Positions 8,744 to 15,932 of a stretch of 44,897 nucleotides of DNA are shown piece by piece. The stretch comes from an uncultured Bacteroidales bacterium (lineage in GTDB: Bacteria; Bacteroidota; Bacteroidia; Bacteroidales; Bacteroidaceae), in NCBI GenBank assembly GCA_902788275.1, contig CADAJV010000008.1:1-44897 (forward strand), in the 5' to 3' direction. Under the pieces are notes generated by a model. That model did not search any database and was not told the DNA's origin. It saw only the letters and a program-made list of their open reading frames with translations. The position numbers were made by a program, and so were the translations under genes. The first letter of the stretch is position 1, and every line of letters begins with the position of its first letter.

Positions 8744-9556
8744 ATGAGAAGAGTAATAATTTCGTTGCTGTTGTTGTTGCCATGGATTACCGGCAGTGCC
8801 CAGAGCAGGCAAGAGCGCAACGACTCGCTGAAAATACTGTGGATAGGCAACAGCTACACCATCTTCAACGACCTGCCGTCCATGGTCACCAGACTGGGCG
8901 CCGAGCAGGGATTGAAACTGTCCGCCACCCGGTTTCTGAAAGGAGGAGAGCACCTGTCAGGTCATTATGCCAACCCCAGCCTGATAAAGGCACTCAAAAA
9001 AGGCGGATGGGACTACGTCGTCATTCAGGAATACAGCACCGGTGCAGCCCAGTCCACCCGGGAAGTGATAGACAACACCTATCACTACGCCCACCTGCTG
9101 GACAGCCTGGCTGTGGCAGGCTCTCCCGATTGTCATGTGATATTTTACATGACCTGGGGACACAAGAAAAGCAATGTACACAACAAAGGACAATCAGACC
9201 CTGCCTATCCGTTGGACGAAGACTACAGAAATTTTCAGGACCATTTGCGGTTGTCGTATTTGGAAATGACCTACGAGAACAAGGCATGGTGTGCTCCGGT
9301 AGGAATAGCCTGGCAGAGCATCCGCAACAGTAATCCTGACATAGAGCTATATGTAAAGGATGGCTATCACCCTTCGTTGGCAGGCAGCTACCTGGCTGCG
9401 CACTGCTTTGTGGCTACGCTGTTGCGCAAGCGATATACATCACAGATATATTATGACATGCTGGCACCGCGTGCCAAGGCCCTATGCAGGGCAGCTCAGG
9501 ACGCGGTCCTCAATAATCAACGATTGTTGTTCTATGAGAGGGAAAAAAGACAATAG
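8744..9556 (+). CDS. Secreted DUF4886 (SGNH-hydrolase-like) protein
   Basis: 270 aa with a signal peptide (MRRVIISLLLLLPWITGSAQ). After it comes ILWIGNSYTIFND (31-43), where GNS replaces the GDS of block I SGNH esterases, then VVIQEYS, and near the C-terminus DGYHPSLAGSY, supplying the Asp-x-x-His pair. This arrangement is that of DUF4886 proteins, common in Bacteroidales and thought to be periplasmic esterases; the substrate is unknown. It follows rnr closely. Its stop codon lies at the edge of a duplicated 55-63-bp segment. Confidence 0.85.
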   Translation: MRRVIISLLLLLPWITGSAQSRQERNDSLKILWIGNSYTIFNDLPSMVTRLGAEQGLKLSATRFLKGGEHLSGHYANPSLIKALKKGGWDYVVIQEYSTGAAQSTREVIDNTYHYAHLLDSLAVAGSPDCHVIFYMTWGHKKSNVHNKGQSDPAYPLDEDYRNFQDHLRLSYLEMTYENKAWCAPVGIAWQSIRNSNPDIELYVKDGYHPSLAGSYLAAHCFVATLLRKRYTSQIYYDMLAPRAKALCRAAQDAVLNNQRLLFYEREKRQ

Positions 9557-9672
9557 TCATGACTATCGTCCTCTATCTAGAAGTTAAGTAGTTAAGAAGT
9601 TAAGAAGTTAAGCCGTTAGTCAGGACTATCGTCCTCTATCTAGAAGTTAAGTAGTTAAGAAGTTAAGCCGTT
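9555..9672. repeat. Tandem duplication (63 and 55 bp) after the DUF4886 stop
   Basis: Units at 9555-9617 and 9618-9672 share ACTATCGTCCTCTATCTAG followed by several GTTAAG/AAGTTAAG steps. The longer copy has one extra 8-base AAGTTAAG step, so the block is a repeat inside a repeat. Confidence 0.85.
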
Positions 9673-9730
9673 AGTCTCCTAACTCATCACTCCTCACTCC
9701 TCACTCCAGACTAATCCCAAGGAAACGCAA

Positions 9731-9875
9731 ACTAAGAGCCTTGAAACGAAATCTAAGAGCCTCGAAATGAAATCTAGGAGCCTTGAAACTGACAGCTCAA
9801 GGCTCTTAGATTTTTTTTCCACGGAGTTAGATTTTTTTTTCACGGAGTTAAATTCTTTTTCAAGGCTCTCAGATA
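9731..9875. repeat. Multiplied terminator arms (AAGAGCCTTGA family)
   Basis: Three left arms (about 9731, 9750 and 9771; ACTAAGAGCCTTGAAAC and variants at about 20-22-bp spacing) precede two right arms of opposite sense (TCAAGGCTCTTAGATT at 9797 and TCAAGGCTCTCAGAT at about 9860). The right arms are separated by two CACGGAGTTA(G/A)A-T-run segments. Several mutually exclusive hairpins are possible. Confidence 0.75.
9771..9820 (+). terminator. Strong intrinsic terminator after DUF4886
   Basis: A 16-bp stem (9771-9786 with 9797-9812, one G.T pair) and a 10-base loop are followed directly by a run of T. This is the innermost of the repeated arms described for 9731-9875. Confidence 0.8.
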
Positions 9876-9890
9876 AAAATATAAGAATAA

Positions 9891-9967
9891 CGTTACATTT
9901 TTAGGTGTAACAATTGTAACAAATGTAACATTTTTTGTTACAAATGTTACATATGTTACAGGTAACA
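9891..9967. repeat. Iteron/hairpin module, copy 1 (double)
   Basis: CGTTACA (9891-9897), the 8-base spacer TTTTTAGG and TGTAACA (9906-9912) form a hairpin. TGTAACA then recurs at 9915 and 9924, giving a strict 9-base period. After a T-run, inverted copies TGTTACA follow at 9936, 9945 and 9954, again at a 9-base period, ending in GGTAACA. On the minus strand the hairpin loop reads CCTAAAAA. Confidence 0.85.
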
Positions 9968-10094
9968 TTATAAAAAGAAATATTTCCCCTAAATTAAAAT
10001 TTTTATCTCTTTGAAAATCAAAGAGATACCTTTGTTTCAAATTATATATTATAATATATAATTCTATAGGATAGCCTTCGGCTAGTTTAAGGAT

Positions 10095-10140
10095 ATGTTA
10101 CATTTTTAGGTGTAACAAATGTAACAATTGTAACATTTTT
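10095..10140 (-). repeat. Iteron/hairpin module, copy 2
   Basis: TGTTACA (10096-10102), spacer TTTTTAGG and TGTAACA (10111-10117) form the hairpin. TGTAACA recurs at 10120 and 10129 (period 9). Read on the minus strand this is three TGTTACA iterons, loop CCTAAAAA, opposite arm. It lies immediately past the stop of the gene remnant. Confidence 0.85.
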
Positions 10141-10267
10141 AGTCTGCATCGTCGGGTTGGTTGTCCTTGGGGTTGATGAGTGACTGGATGAAGTTAGTGG
10201 TGCTCTCTATCTCCAGCTGGGTGAAGAGTGAGGGGTTGCCCATATAGTAAAGGCCAAGCATCAAGGC
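10139..10267 (-). pseudogene. C-terminal remnant of an unidentified gene
   Basis: An open frame of about 43 codons ends at TAA (10141-10139). From the in-frame ATG at 10261 it reads 40 aa, beginning MLGLYYMGNPSLFTQLEIES and ending in acidic NQPDDAD. Composition and codon use look like real Bacteroidales coding sequence. Upstream, protein-like sequence stops exactly where a CATACGCCC-type palindromic repeat begins (10267), and a TAG lies a little further on in frame. I read it as the tail of a gene cut by that repeat. The parent family was not recognised. Confidence 0.5.
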
Positions 10268-10320
10268 ATACGCCCCCGGTCCTACGGGCCACTCCCTCGC
10301 TGTACGCGAGGAAATCCATT
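10267..10320. repeat. CATACGCCC-type palindromic repeat, single arm
   Basis: It begins CATACGCCCCCGGTCC, has a first imperfect GGTCC/GGGCC hairpin around a CTACG turn, then a second hairpin CCTCGC/GCGAGG (about 10300-10316). The order (CATACGCCC end, small hairpin, CCTC/GAGG hairpin) is the same as in the arms of the 24121-24253 element, but the stem sequences differ. Confidence 0.6.
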
Positions 10321-10379
10321 TCTAATTCCCCAGTGGGACCCCGCCTGCATGGTAGGCTAGACAGGAACAAAATTGGAAA

Positions 10380-10416
10380 GGAGGCTGCGCGTACGCTTGC
10401 GCGGCCTCCTTGTTTT
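10380..10416. terminator. Terminator-like GC-rich hairpin
   Basis: GGAGGCTGCGC (10380-10390) pairs with GCGCGGCCTCC (10399-10409) apart from one T.G step. The loop is 8 bases and TTGTTTT follows on the plus strand. No plus-strand gene precedes it, so it may belong to the repeat or remnant rather than end a current transcript. Confidence 0.6.
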
Positions 10417-10426
10417 ATAAAAAAAT

Positions 10427-10466
10427 GGTGACAATGGTGACAATGGTGACACCTAAAAATGTCACC
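10427..10466 (+). repeat. Iteron/hairpin module, copy 3 (GTGAC variant)
   Basis: GGTGACAAT at 10427 and 10436, then GGTGACA (10445-10451), loop CCTAAAAA and TGTCACC (10460-10466). The geometry is identical to copies 1 and 2 (three iterons, period 9, 8-base loop), but the 7-mer is GGTGACA in place of TGTTACA in all three iterons and in the complementary arm. It lies 20 bases beyond the stop of the SGNH hydrolase gene; on that transcript it ends in a run of T and could work as its terminator. Confidence 0.85.
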
Positions 10467-10486
10467 TTTAGTGTTGGAATTTTGTG

Positions 10487-11953
10487 TTATTCCTCGTCAT
10501 CGTGGCTGTTGGCGGGATTTATTATTGGGTGAAGAAGGACTTTCTTGAGTGCCGGCACCAACACGTCAGCCATCAGCTGGTAGCCAGCGTCATTGGGGTG
10601 GAGTGCCCGGTCGATGGAGAGGCTGGCGAGGTTCTTTTGTCCGCCACAGAGGCTAAAGAAGTCTGCTACGGGGAGGCTCTCATAGGCTGCTATCTGTCGG
10701 ATGATGTCTGCATACTGATGGAGGTAGATTCCCTCTTTCGGGTCGTCGCAGTTGGCGGGCAGATAGGTGCCGAAGCCGTAGCCTTTGCGCGGTGTGCAGA
10801 GCACTATCATGGCTTTGGGGTTGGCTTTATAGATGGCATCGATGAGGCGTCGGTAGTTGGCGGCGAAGGTGCCGTTCTGGGTGTTGTTTATATAGTCGTC
10901 GATGGTGCCTACGGGGGTGGAGTGTCCCCAGTCGTTGATACCGTGCTCTATGGTGTAGTAGTCAGCATGGCTTACCTGACCTATGGCGCTCTCCAGTACT
11001 CCTCCGTTGACGCCTTTGTTGGTGAATCGCTTGAAGGGCAGCACCTCGCGAACGCGGGTCTGGTAGCCTTTGGTGAAGGCGGAGCTGACGTTGTCGTTAT
11101 ACCAGGTGATGGAGGTGCCGAGGCTCATCCAGTGGGCATCGATATGGGCTACGCTGTCTTCAGGCACTACGATGACTTCGTCGATGCCGAGGGCCTTGAG
11201 TGTTTCGGCGGGTACGGGTGTGAGGCTCCAGTGGTTGTAGCCACGGAGGTCTGTGCCTACGGCATCGACTGTCTGGCTCCAATTGAAGATGCTGCCTGTC
11301 TCGTTGAGGCTGGAGGCCTGGTAGAGGCAGCGCGAGGTGAGGCGGTCAACATCGTCGGCCACGAAGAACTCTCCCTCTTCCTCCATCTGGGTGAAGAGCT
11401 GGGTGTGGTCGGCTTCCTCGGTGCAGGTTATCATCTCTGAATACCAGTTGTCGCCATTGCCTGTGCCGATATAGTAGCCTGTGGCGGCGTTTTGGCAGAA
11501 CCATCCCTCGCCGTAGGGGGTGAGCTTGTAGATAAACTCTTTTTTGCCCTCCTCAAACTTCTTGTATTTCATGAGCCCTGCCGAGGTGTCGGTGTACATG
11601 GCGGCGGGGGCAGAGTATTTGGCCTTGTAGCGGTCGAAGCAGTTGGTGAGGTAGTAGAATCCGGCCTTGATGGGGTTGTAGCCTTTAGCCTTGAGATCGT
11701 CATAGGCTTGCTGCAGTGCCTGGTGAAGGGAGTCGCGGTTGGCCTTCATGTTGATCATGTTTTTCTTGGCTACGGCAAAGGTGGCGTTGTACTGCACCAC
11801 CAGGGTGGAGTCGTAGTAGCCTGGGGCGCTGGTGGCCTGGGGCTTGAAGTTGTTGAGCTGGCGCACCAGGTCGAGCAGTGCATCGGCCTTGGCTGTGGCG
11901 GCACTGAGGCAGAGCATGGCGGTGCAGGCAATGATTCTGATTGTCTTAATCAT
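10487..11953 (-). CDS. Secreted SGNH/GDSL-type hydrolase with N-terminal accessory module
   Basis: 488 aa with a signal peptide (MIKTIRIIACTAMLCLSAATAKA). Residues 24-110 are helical. Residues about 115-260 form a beta-rich module (AGFYYLTNCFDRY..., NAATGYYIGTG...) like those in the two large dockerin proteins at the window ends. The catalytic SGNH domain follows: block I LGTSITWYND (about 273), GxND-like HGINDWG (about 334) and the C-terminal DRALHPNDAGY supplying Asp and His (about 447). It likely removes acyl groups, perhaps acetyl from glycans, in the periplasm or outside the cell. It lies 113 bases downstream of the C1 peptidase gene, same strand. No dockerin is seen at its C-terminus. 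Confidence 0.88.
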   Translation of the reverse strand: MIKTIRIIACTAMLCLSAATAKADALLDLVRQLNNFKPQATSAPGYYDSTLVVQYNATFAVAKKNMINMKANRDSLHQALQQAYDDLKAKGYNPIKAGFYYLTNCFDRYKAKYSAPAAMYTDTSAGLMKYKKFEEGKKEFIYKLTPYGEGWFCQNAATGYYIGTGNGDNWYSEMITCTEEADHTQLFTQMEEEGEFFVADDVDRLTSRCLYQASSLNETGSIFNWSQTVDAVGTDLRGYNHWSLTPVPAETLKALGIDEVIVVPEDSVAHIDAHWMSLGTSITWYNDNVSSAFTKGYQTRVREVLPFKRFTNKGVNGGVLESAIGQVSHADYYTIEHGINDWGHSTPVGTIDDYINNTQNGTFAANYRRLIDAIYKANPKAMIVLCTPRKGYGFGTYLPANCDDPKEGIYLHQYADIIRQIAAYESLPVADFFSLCGGQKNLASLSIDRALHPNDAGYQLMADVLVPALKKVLLHPIINPANSHDDEE

Positions 11954-12066
11954 AGTATGGGTGTTATTACGATGTTGCTTGGTTTACTGTGATGGAGGGA
12001 GACTATTCTATTGGACGATTGGGATGACCGGACTTTTCGGAGTACAGTCGCTACGCTGTTATTGGC

Positions 12067-13452
12067 TTATTGCTCAAGGGAGAAGAGTGGATCCCATGCG
12101 GGCAGCAGAATGGGTTTCTGCTTGGAGAGCTCGGTGAGTTTCTCGGGCACATATTGCCTCTCTACTACCAGACGGAAGAGGTACTCGTCGAGCCACTTGT
12201 CGCTCATGATGATATAGCCGTTGTGGCCTGAGGTGGCTCCCCATGAGTTCTCGACCATCCATTTCTTGCTGTTGCCCTGCTCGTCAAGGTCCACGGCCAT
12301 GAGGGTCATGGCGTGGGTGGAGGAGGAGGCGAAGGTTGAGATGCGCTCGGCCTTGTTCATGGGGAAGTCGATGCCGAAGATGTCACCGTAGTTGTAGATG
12401 TCGGGGTCGGAGTAGCCGCGCTTTGAGTCGTTGCACTTGCCTACATCGCACGACATATATAGCATGGTGCTGTCCTTTATGCTCTGTATGGCCATTTGCT
12501 TGATGTCCTCCATGGGAACGTTGAGGAACACCCAGTTGGTGCCGTCATAGGAGTGGCGGTCAAGGTCTATCTCATAGGTCTTGTACATTTCGCGGGAGGG
12601 GTCGTTCATAAACATGAGGTAGCTGCCCTTGAGGTCTTTGCCCACATACTCGGCGTAGAAGGACTGGGGTGTATATTCCTTGGTGGAGATGGTGTTGCCG
12701 TCCTTATCGCGGAGGGTGTAGGTAAACTGCTGTGGGGGTTGACCGAAGCTGCGTGCCAGCATCTTATAGATGACGGTGAGCATCTCTTTTTTCTTGGCGA
12801 GTACCTGCTTGTCGGATTTGCCGTCGGCTATCATCTTGCGCAGTGTGAGGGCATACTCGCGCAGTTTGAGCTTGAGTAGCATGGAGTAGGTGCTGGTGTA
12901 GTTGGCCGAATATGTTTCGGGCATTACCTCAGCGGGCACAAGACCGTACTTGGTGATGACATCAATGGCTCCGCAGAAGGTGCCTCCGTCGCTCATGGGA
13001 TTATGGAGCAACCACTCTACGGTGCGGTCGTCGATGGGCTTGCGGCCATTGTCTATGATGGCCTGGAGGAAGAGGTTTGATTTCTCCAGCTGATCGTAGA
13101 AGAAACAATAGCTCTGGGAGAAGGTAAAGGCTCCGAGATTGTGCTTGGCAATCATGGGAGCGCGCAGCACGTTGAGGGCTGAAAAGAGCCAACAGCGTCC
13201 GCTGCCCTTTTGGTTGGTGATGCCCTTGGAGTTGACCTTGTTGGAGAAATGTGTGTCAAACTCGGTGTTGCTCTCGGTGTTGAGGGCCAGCACCTTGAGA
13301 TCATTGGCTGCAACAGCATTGTCAAGGGCCTTGTCGGCACCTACTGATTTGTAGCTGGCGCGTAGGTCGCGTAGCATGTCAGTGGTGATTTCCTTCTGAG
13401 CCATGGCGTTGATGGCGGTGGCAGCTAACAGCACGAAGAGTGTTCTTTTCAT
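12067..13452 (-). CDS. C1-family cysteine aminopeptidase (bleomycin hydrolase / PepC type), exported
   Basis: 461 aa. The catalytic cysteine is C87 in QKGSGRCWLFSALN, the histidine lies in STHAMTLMAVD (about 380) and the asparagine in VENSWG (about 402), the papain-like triad in the order of bleomycin hydrolase/PepC. Unlike cytosolic PepC it begins with a clear signal peptide (MKRTLFVLLAATAINAMAQ), so it probably works in the periplasm on imported peptides. The C-terminus (PAWDPLFSLEQ) carries a short extension after the core, as in family members that trim their own end. It lies between the CoA-transferase and SGNH hydrolase genes, all on the minus strand. Confidence 0.93.
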   Translation of the reverse strand: MKRTLFVLLAATAINAMAQKEITTDMLRDLRASYKSVGADKALDNAVAANDLKVLALNTESNTEFDTHFSNKVNSKGITNQKGSGRCWLFSALNVLRAPMIAKHNLGAFTFSQSYCFFYDQLEKSNLFLQAIIDNGRKPIDDRTVEWLLHNPMSDGGTFCGAIDVITKYGLVPAEVMPETYSANYTSTYSMLLKLKLREYALTLRKMIADGKSDKQVLAKKKEMLTVIYKMLARSFGQPPQQFTYTLRDKDGNTISTKEYTPQSFYAEYVGKDLKGSYLMFMNDPSREMYKTYEIDLDRHSYDGTNWVFLNVPMEDIKQMAIQSIKDSTMLYMSCDVGKCNDSKRGYSDPDIYNYGDIFGIDFPMNKAERISTFASSSTHAMTLMAVDLDEQGNSKKWMVENSWGATSGHNGYIIMSDKWLDEYLFRLVVERQYVPEKLTELSKQKPILLPAWDPLFSLEQ

Positions 13453-13507
13453 TTTGCCAATAGTGTGTTTTGCTGGTTTCTGTTGATTGTTTTCTCTCCT
13501 GTGAGTA

Positions 13508-15019
13508 TTACTTGATATACTCTGCCCAGTCGGTCAGGCGCATATCGCCCTTGCGCAGGAATGTGTCATGCATGGCGAAGGCTGCGCTGAGGCAGTGGTG
13601 TGTGTGACCGCCGAAGGGCTCTGCATGCTTGAGGTAGTCGCGCAGTAAGGGACGATAGTCGGGATGGGCTACCTTGATGAGTTCTTCCGCCTTTTCCATT
13701 GAGCACTTGCCACGCAGGTCGGCTACGCCATACTCTGTGATTACGGCGTCAATGAAATGGCTGGTATGGTCAATATGGCTGGCGAAGGGCACGATGCTGC
13801 TTATGGCGCCGCCCTTAGTGGTGCTGCCGCAGGTGAAGATGGACAGGTAGGCATTGTTGGTGAAATCAGCAGAACCGCCAATGCCGTTCATCATCTTGGT
13901 GCCGCATATCTTGGTGGAGTTGACATGACCATAGATATCGGCCTCAATGGCGGTGTTGAGTGAGCATACGCCGATACGGGCGATAACTTCGGGGTTGTTG
14001 GATATCTCGCTGGGGCGGAGCACAAGTTTGTCGCGGAAGAAGTCCATATTACTATAGATGTCCTTCAGGCAATCATTGGTCACGGTAAGCGAGCAGGCCG
14101 ATGCGCTGAGTACGCGGCCTTCCTTCATCAGTGCTACGGGGGCATCCTGCAACACCTCGGTATAGATATTGAAGTTGGGAACCTCCTTGCAGTGACCCAG
14201 TGCACCCAGCACGGCATTGGCGCCTGAGCCTACGCCGCTCTGCAGGTTGAGGAACGACTTGGGGATGAGGCCTTGCTTAAGGTTGTAGAGCAGGAAGTCG
14301 GCCACGTTCTGACCTATCTGGGTGGTGATGGGGTCAGGGTCTTTGAAGGAGCGGGCCTCGTCGGGGATATTACACTCTACGATGCCCACTATGCGATTGG
14401 AGTCAACTTCCACATAGGGTTTGCCGATGCGGTCGTTGGCCTTGGTTATCATGATGGGGGTGCGAAATGGGTGGTCCTCTATCTCATAGACATCATGGAT
14501 ACCTATGCACGACTTGCTGTGGAAAGTGTTGAGTTCAATGATTATGCCCTGCTTGGCCAAACGGGCTACCGTGGGGCTGATACCGCCTGCGGCTGTAAGG
14601 TATATGCGTGCCTTGTCGCCGATGACCTCTACCTCGCAGGCCTCTAGTATGGCCCAGTCCACCTGGCCCAGATAGCCCTGGCGTATCTGGGTGGCCATGT
14701 TGGAGAGGTTGAGGTCGGAGTAGGAGATTTCGTTGGCGTTTACATGGCGGCGAAAATCAGGATTGGTGGTGTAAGGTGCGCGGAAGCAGATGGCGTGTTG
14801 GTTGCTCATCTCGCCGTCACAACTTTGGCCGGTGCTGGCACCAGTCAGTATGTTTACCTTAAAGGGATGGGTTTCTTCGTGTTCGTGTTCTGCCCTCTTA
14901 GCTAACTCTGCGGGCACACTCTTGGGTACACCTGCGGGGGTAAATCCGCTCAAACCTATAGTCTGGCCGTTTTGGATGAGTGCGGCAGCCTCGGCGGCGG
15001 TGATGCGTGTAAATGCCAT
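13508..15019 (-). CDS. Acetyl-CoA hydrolase/transferase family (succinate-type CoA-transferase)
   Basis: 503 aa, the usual length of the Cat1/succinyl-CoA:acetate (or propionate) CoA-transferase family. Visible signatures are the glycine-rich GVGSGANAVLGALGH (about 264) and the C-terminal VITEYGVADLRGK (about 423), whose glutamate forms the glutamyl-CoA thioester intermediate. In succinate/propionate-forming Bacteroidales such enzymes move CoA between succinate and acetate or propionate, conserving the thioester. It has its own promoter and stands 55 bases before the C1 peptidase start. Confidence 0.92.
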   Translation of the reverse strand: MAFTRITAAEAAALIQNGQTIGLSGFTPAGVPKSVPAELAKRAEHEHEETHPFKVNILTGASTGQSCDGEMSNQHAICFRAPYTTNPDFRRHVNANEISYSDLNLSNMATQIRQGYLGQVDWAILEACEVEVIGDKARIYLTAAGGISPTVARLAKQGIIIELNTFHSKSCIGIHDVYEIEDHPFRTPIMITKANDRIGKPYVEVDSNRIVGIVECNIPDEARSFKDPDPITTQIGQNVADFLLYNLKQGLIPKSFLNLQSGVGSGANAVLGALGHCKEVPNFNIYTEVLQDAPVALMKEGRVLSASACSLTVTNDCLKDIYSNMDFFRDKLVLRPSEISNNPEVIARIGVCSLNTAIEADIYGHVNSTKICGTKMMNGIGGSADFTNNAYLSIFTCGSTTKGGAISSIVPFASHIDHTSHFIDAVITEYGVADLRGKCSMEKAEELIKVAHPDYRPLLRDYLKHAEPFGGHTHHCLSAAFAMHDTFLRKGDMRLTDWAEYIK

Positions 15020-15058
15020 TTTGTTGTGTTTTTAGTTTCGTTTATAATAAGTTGTGTG

Positions 15059-15066
15059 CAAAGATA
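15059..15066 (-). promoter_or_regulatory. -7 box of the CoA-transferase gene
   Basis: Minus strand TATCTTTG (perfect TAnnTTTG), 40 bases upstream of the ATG. Confidence 0.65.
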
Positions 15067-15115
15067 ACGAATTATAATGGATTACTATCTTTTTATTGCA
15101 AAAAAATGCACAAAT

Positions 15116-15928
15116 CTACTTGATTTGTGCGCCAATGGGGTTCTTTAGTCCGCTGTAATTAGTGAGATAGACCTTGGCAGAGCCAAATTTCAGGTACATA
15201 TCCAGCCTTACAGGCAGGTGGTTGCTATCGTCGGTTACGAAGAAGGTTATTACTTCATTTTGCTCGTCGTCTTCTTCCTCTATAAATGATAACTCCAGAC
15301 AGCGGTAGGTGGTTTTACTGTCGCGCATCTTTACGTTGGTTTTACCGCGGTAGATAAGTGTCTGTTTCTTTACTCCGTTTCCATCGGTCATCAAGAAATC
15401 TATGTGTTTGCCTTTCTTCCAGTGGGCTGTATTAAAGTTGCGGGCTTTGAGCATGATGCTGAGCATATCATAGATCTGGGTGGAACGCGTCTCGTCGCGC
15501 TGAGTGATTTTGCCATTGGCATGTATGTACTTCTGTCGGGCTCGACAGTTGTTATTCTGGTAGGACTGGTAGGAGTAATATACCTCGCGTAGTTTGTGCT
15601 TCTTGCCCTCAATATCGCGCTTGGTGTAGTATAGGGGGCGCAGTCGGTCAACGGTGACGTAACTGGTCAAAGTGTCGCGTAACACGAAGTAACCGTCGGC
15701 CTTTTTGCTACCGCGCATAAGGAGACGCGTGCAGTAGGCGGCCTGGTTGGCGTAACTGCTCTTCTGTATGGTTAGGGTGGCGCTACCTGCCTTGACCCAA
15801 ACAAAGCCCCAGTTATAGTAGAGGCTGTAGTCTAACTGCTCGCCGCTCTGGAAGGCACTTTGGCTCCAAGCTGTGCGAGGTAGTGTAAGCAGTAATGCCA
15901 ATATTATAATAAGGTGGTGCTTTTTCAT
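15116..15928 (-). CDS. DUF3108 periplasmic protein
   Basis: 270 aa from ATG 15928 (MKKHHLIIILALLLTLPRTAWS, a signal peptide). A longer in-frame reading from 15988 would overlap the upstream gene and bury the signal peptide, so the internal ATG is preferred. The mature part begins QSGEQLDYSLYYNWGFVWVKAG, typical of DUF3108 beta-rich proteins, and ends with the conserved pattern of a domain holding a modifiable lipid- or polymer-linked ligand. The role is unknown. It starts 4 bases after the stop of the Ig-like lipoprotein gene, so the two are co-translated. Confidence 0.85.
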   Translation of the reverse strand: MKKHHLIIILALLLTLPRTAWSQSAFQSGEQLDYSLYYNWGFVWVKAGSATLTIQKSSYANQAAYCTRLLMRGSKKADGYFVLRDTLTSYVTVDRLRPLYYTKRDIEGKKHKLREVYYSYQSYQNNNCRARQKYIHANGKITQRDETRSTQIYDMLSIMLKARNFNTAHWKKGKHIDFLMTDGNGVKKQTLIYRGKTNVKMRDSKTTYRCLELSFIEEEDDEQNEVITFFVTDDSNHLPVRLDMYLKFGSAKVYLTNYSGLKNPIGAQIK

Positions 15929-15932
15929 ATCC

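Larger units (their letters stand above)
9557..10486. other. 930-bp repeat-rich intergenic region without an intact gene
   Basis: The gap between convergent genes (DUF4886 + and SGNH hydrolase -) holds, in order: a tandem duplication, a repeated terminator-arm block ending in a strong hairpin, three iteron/hairpin modules (9891, 10095, 10427), a 40-codon gene remnant on the minus strand, a CATACGCCC-type palindromic repeat and a second terminator-like hairpin. Apart from the remnant I see no coding sequence. Confidence 0.8.
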
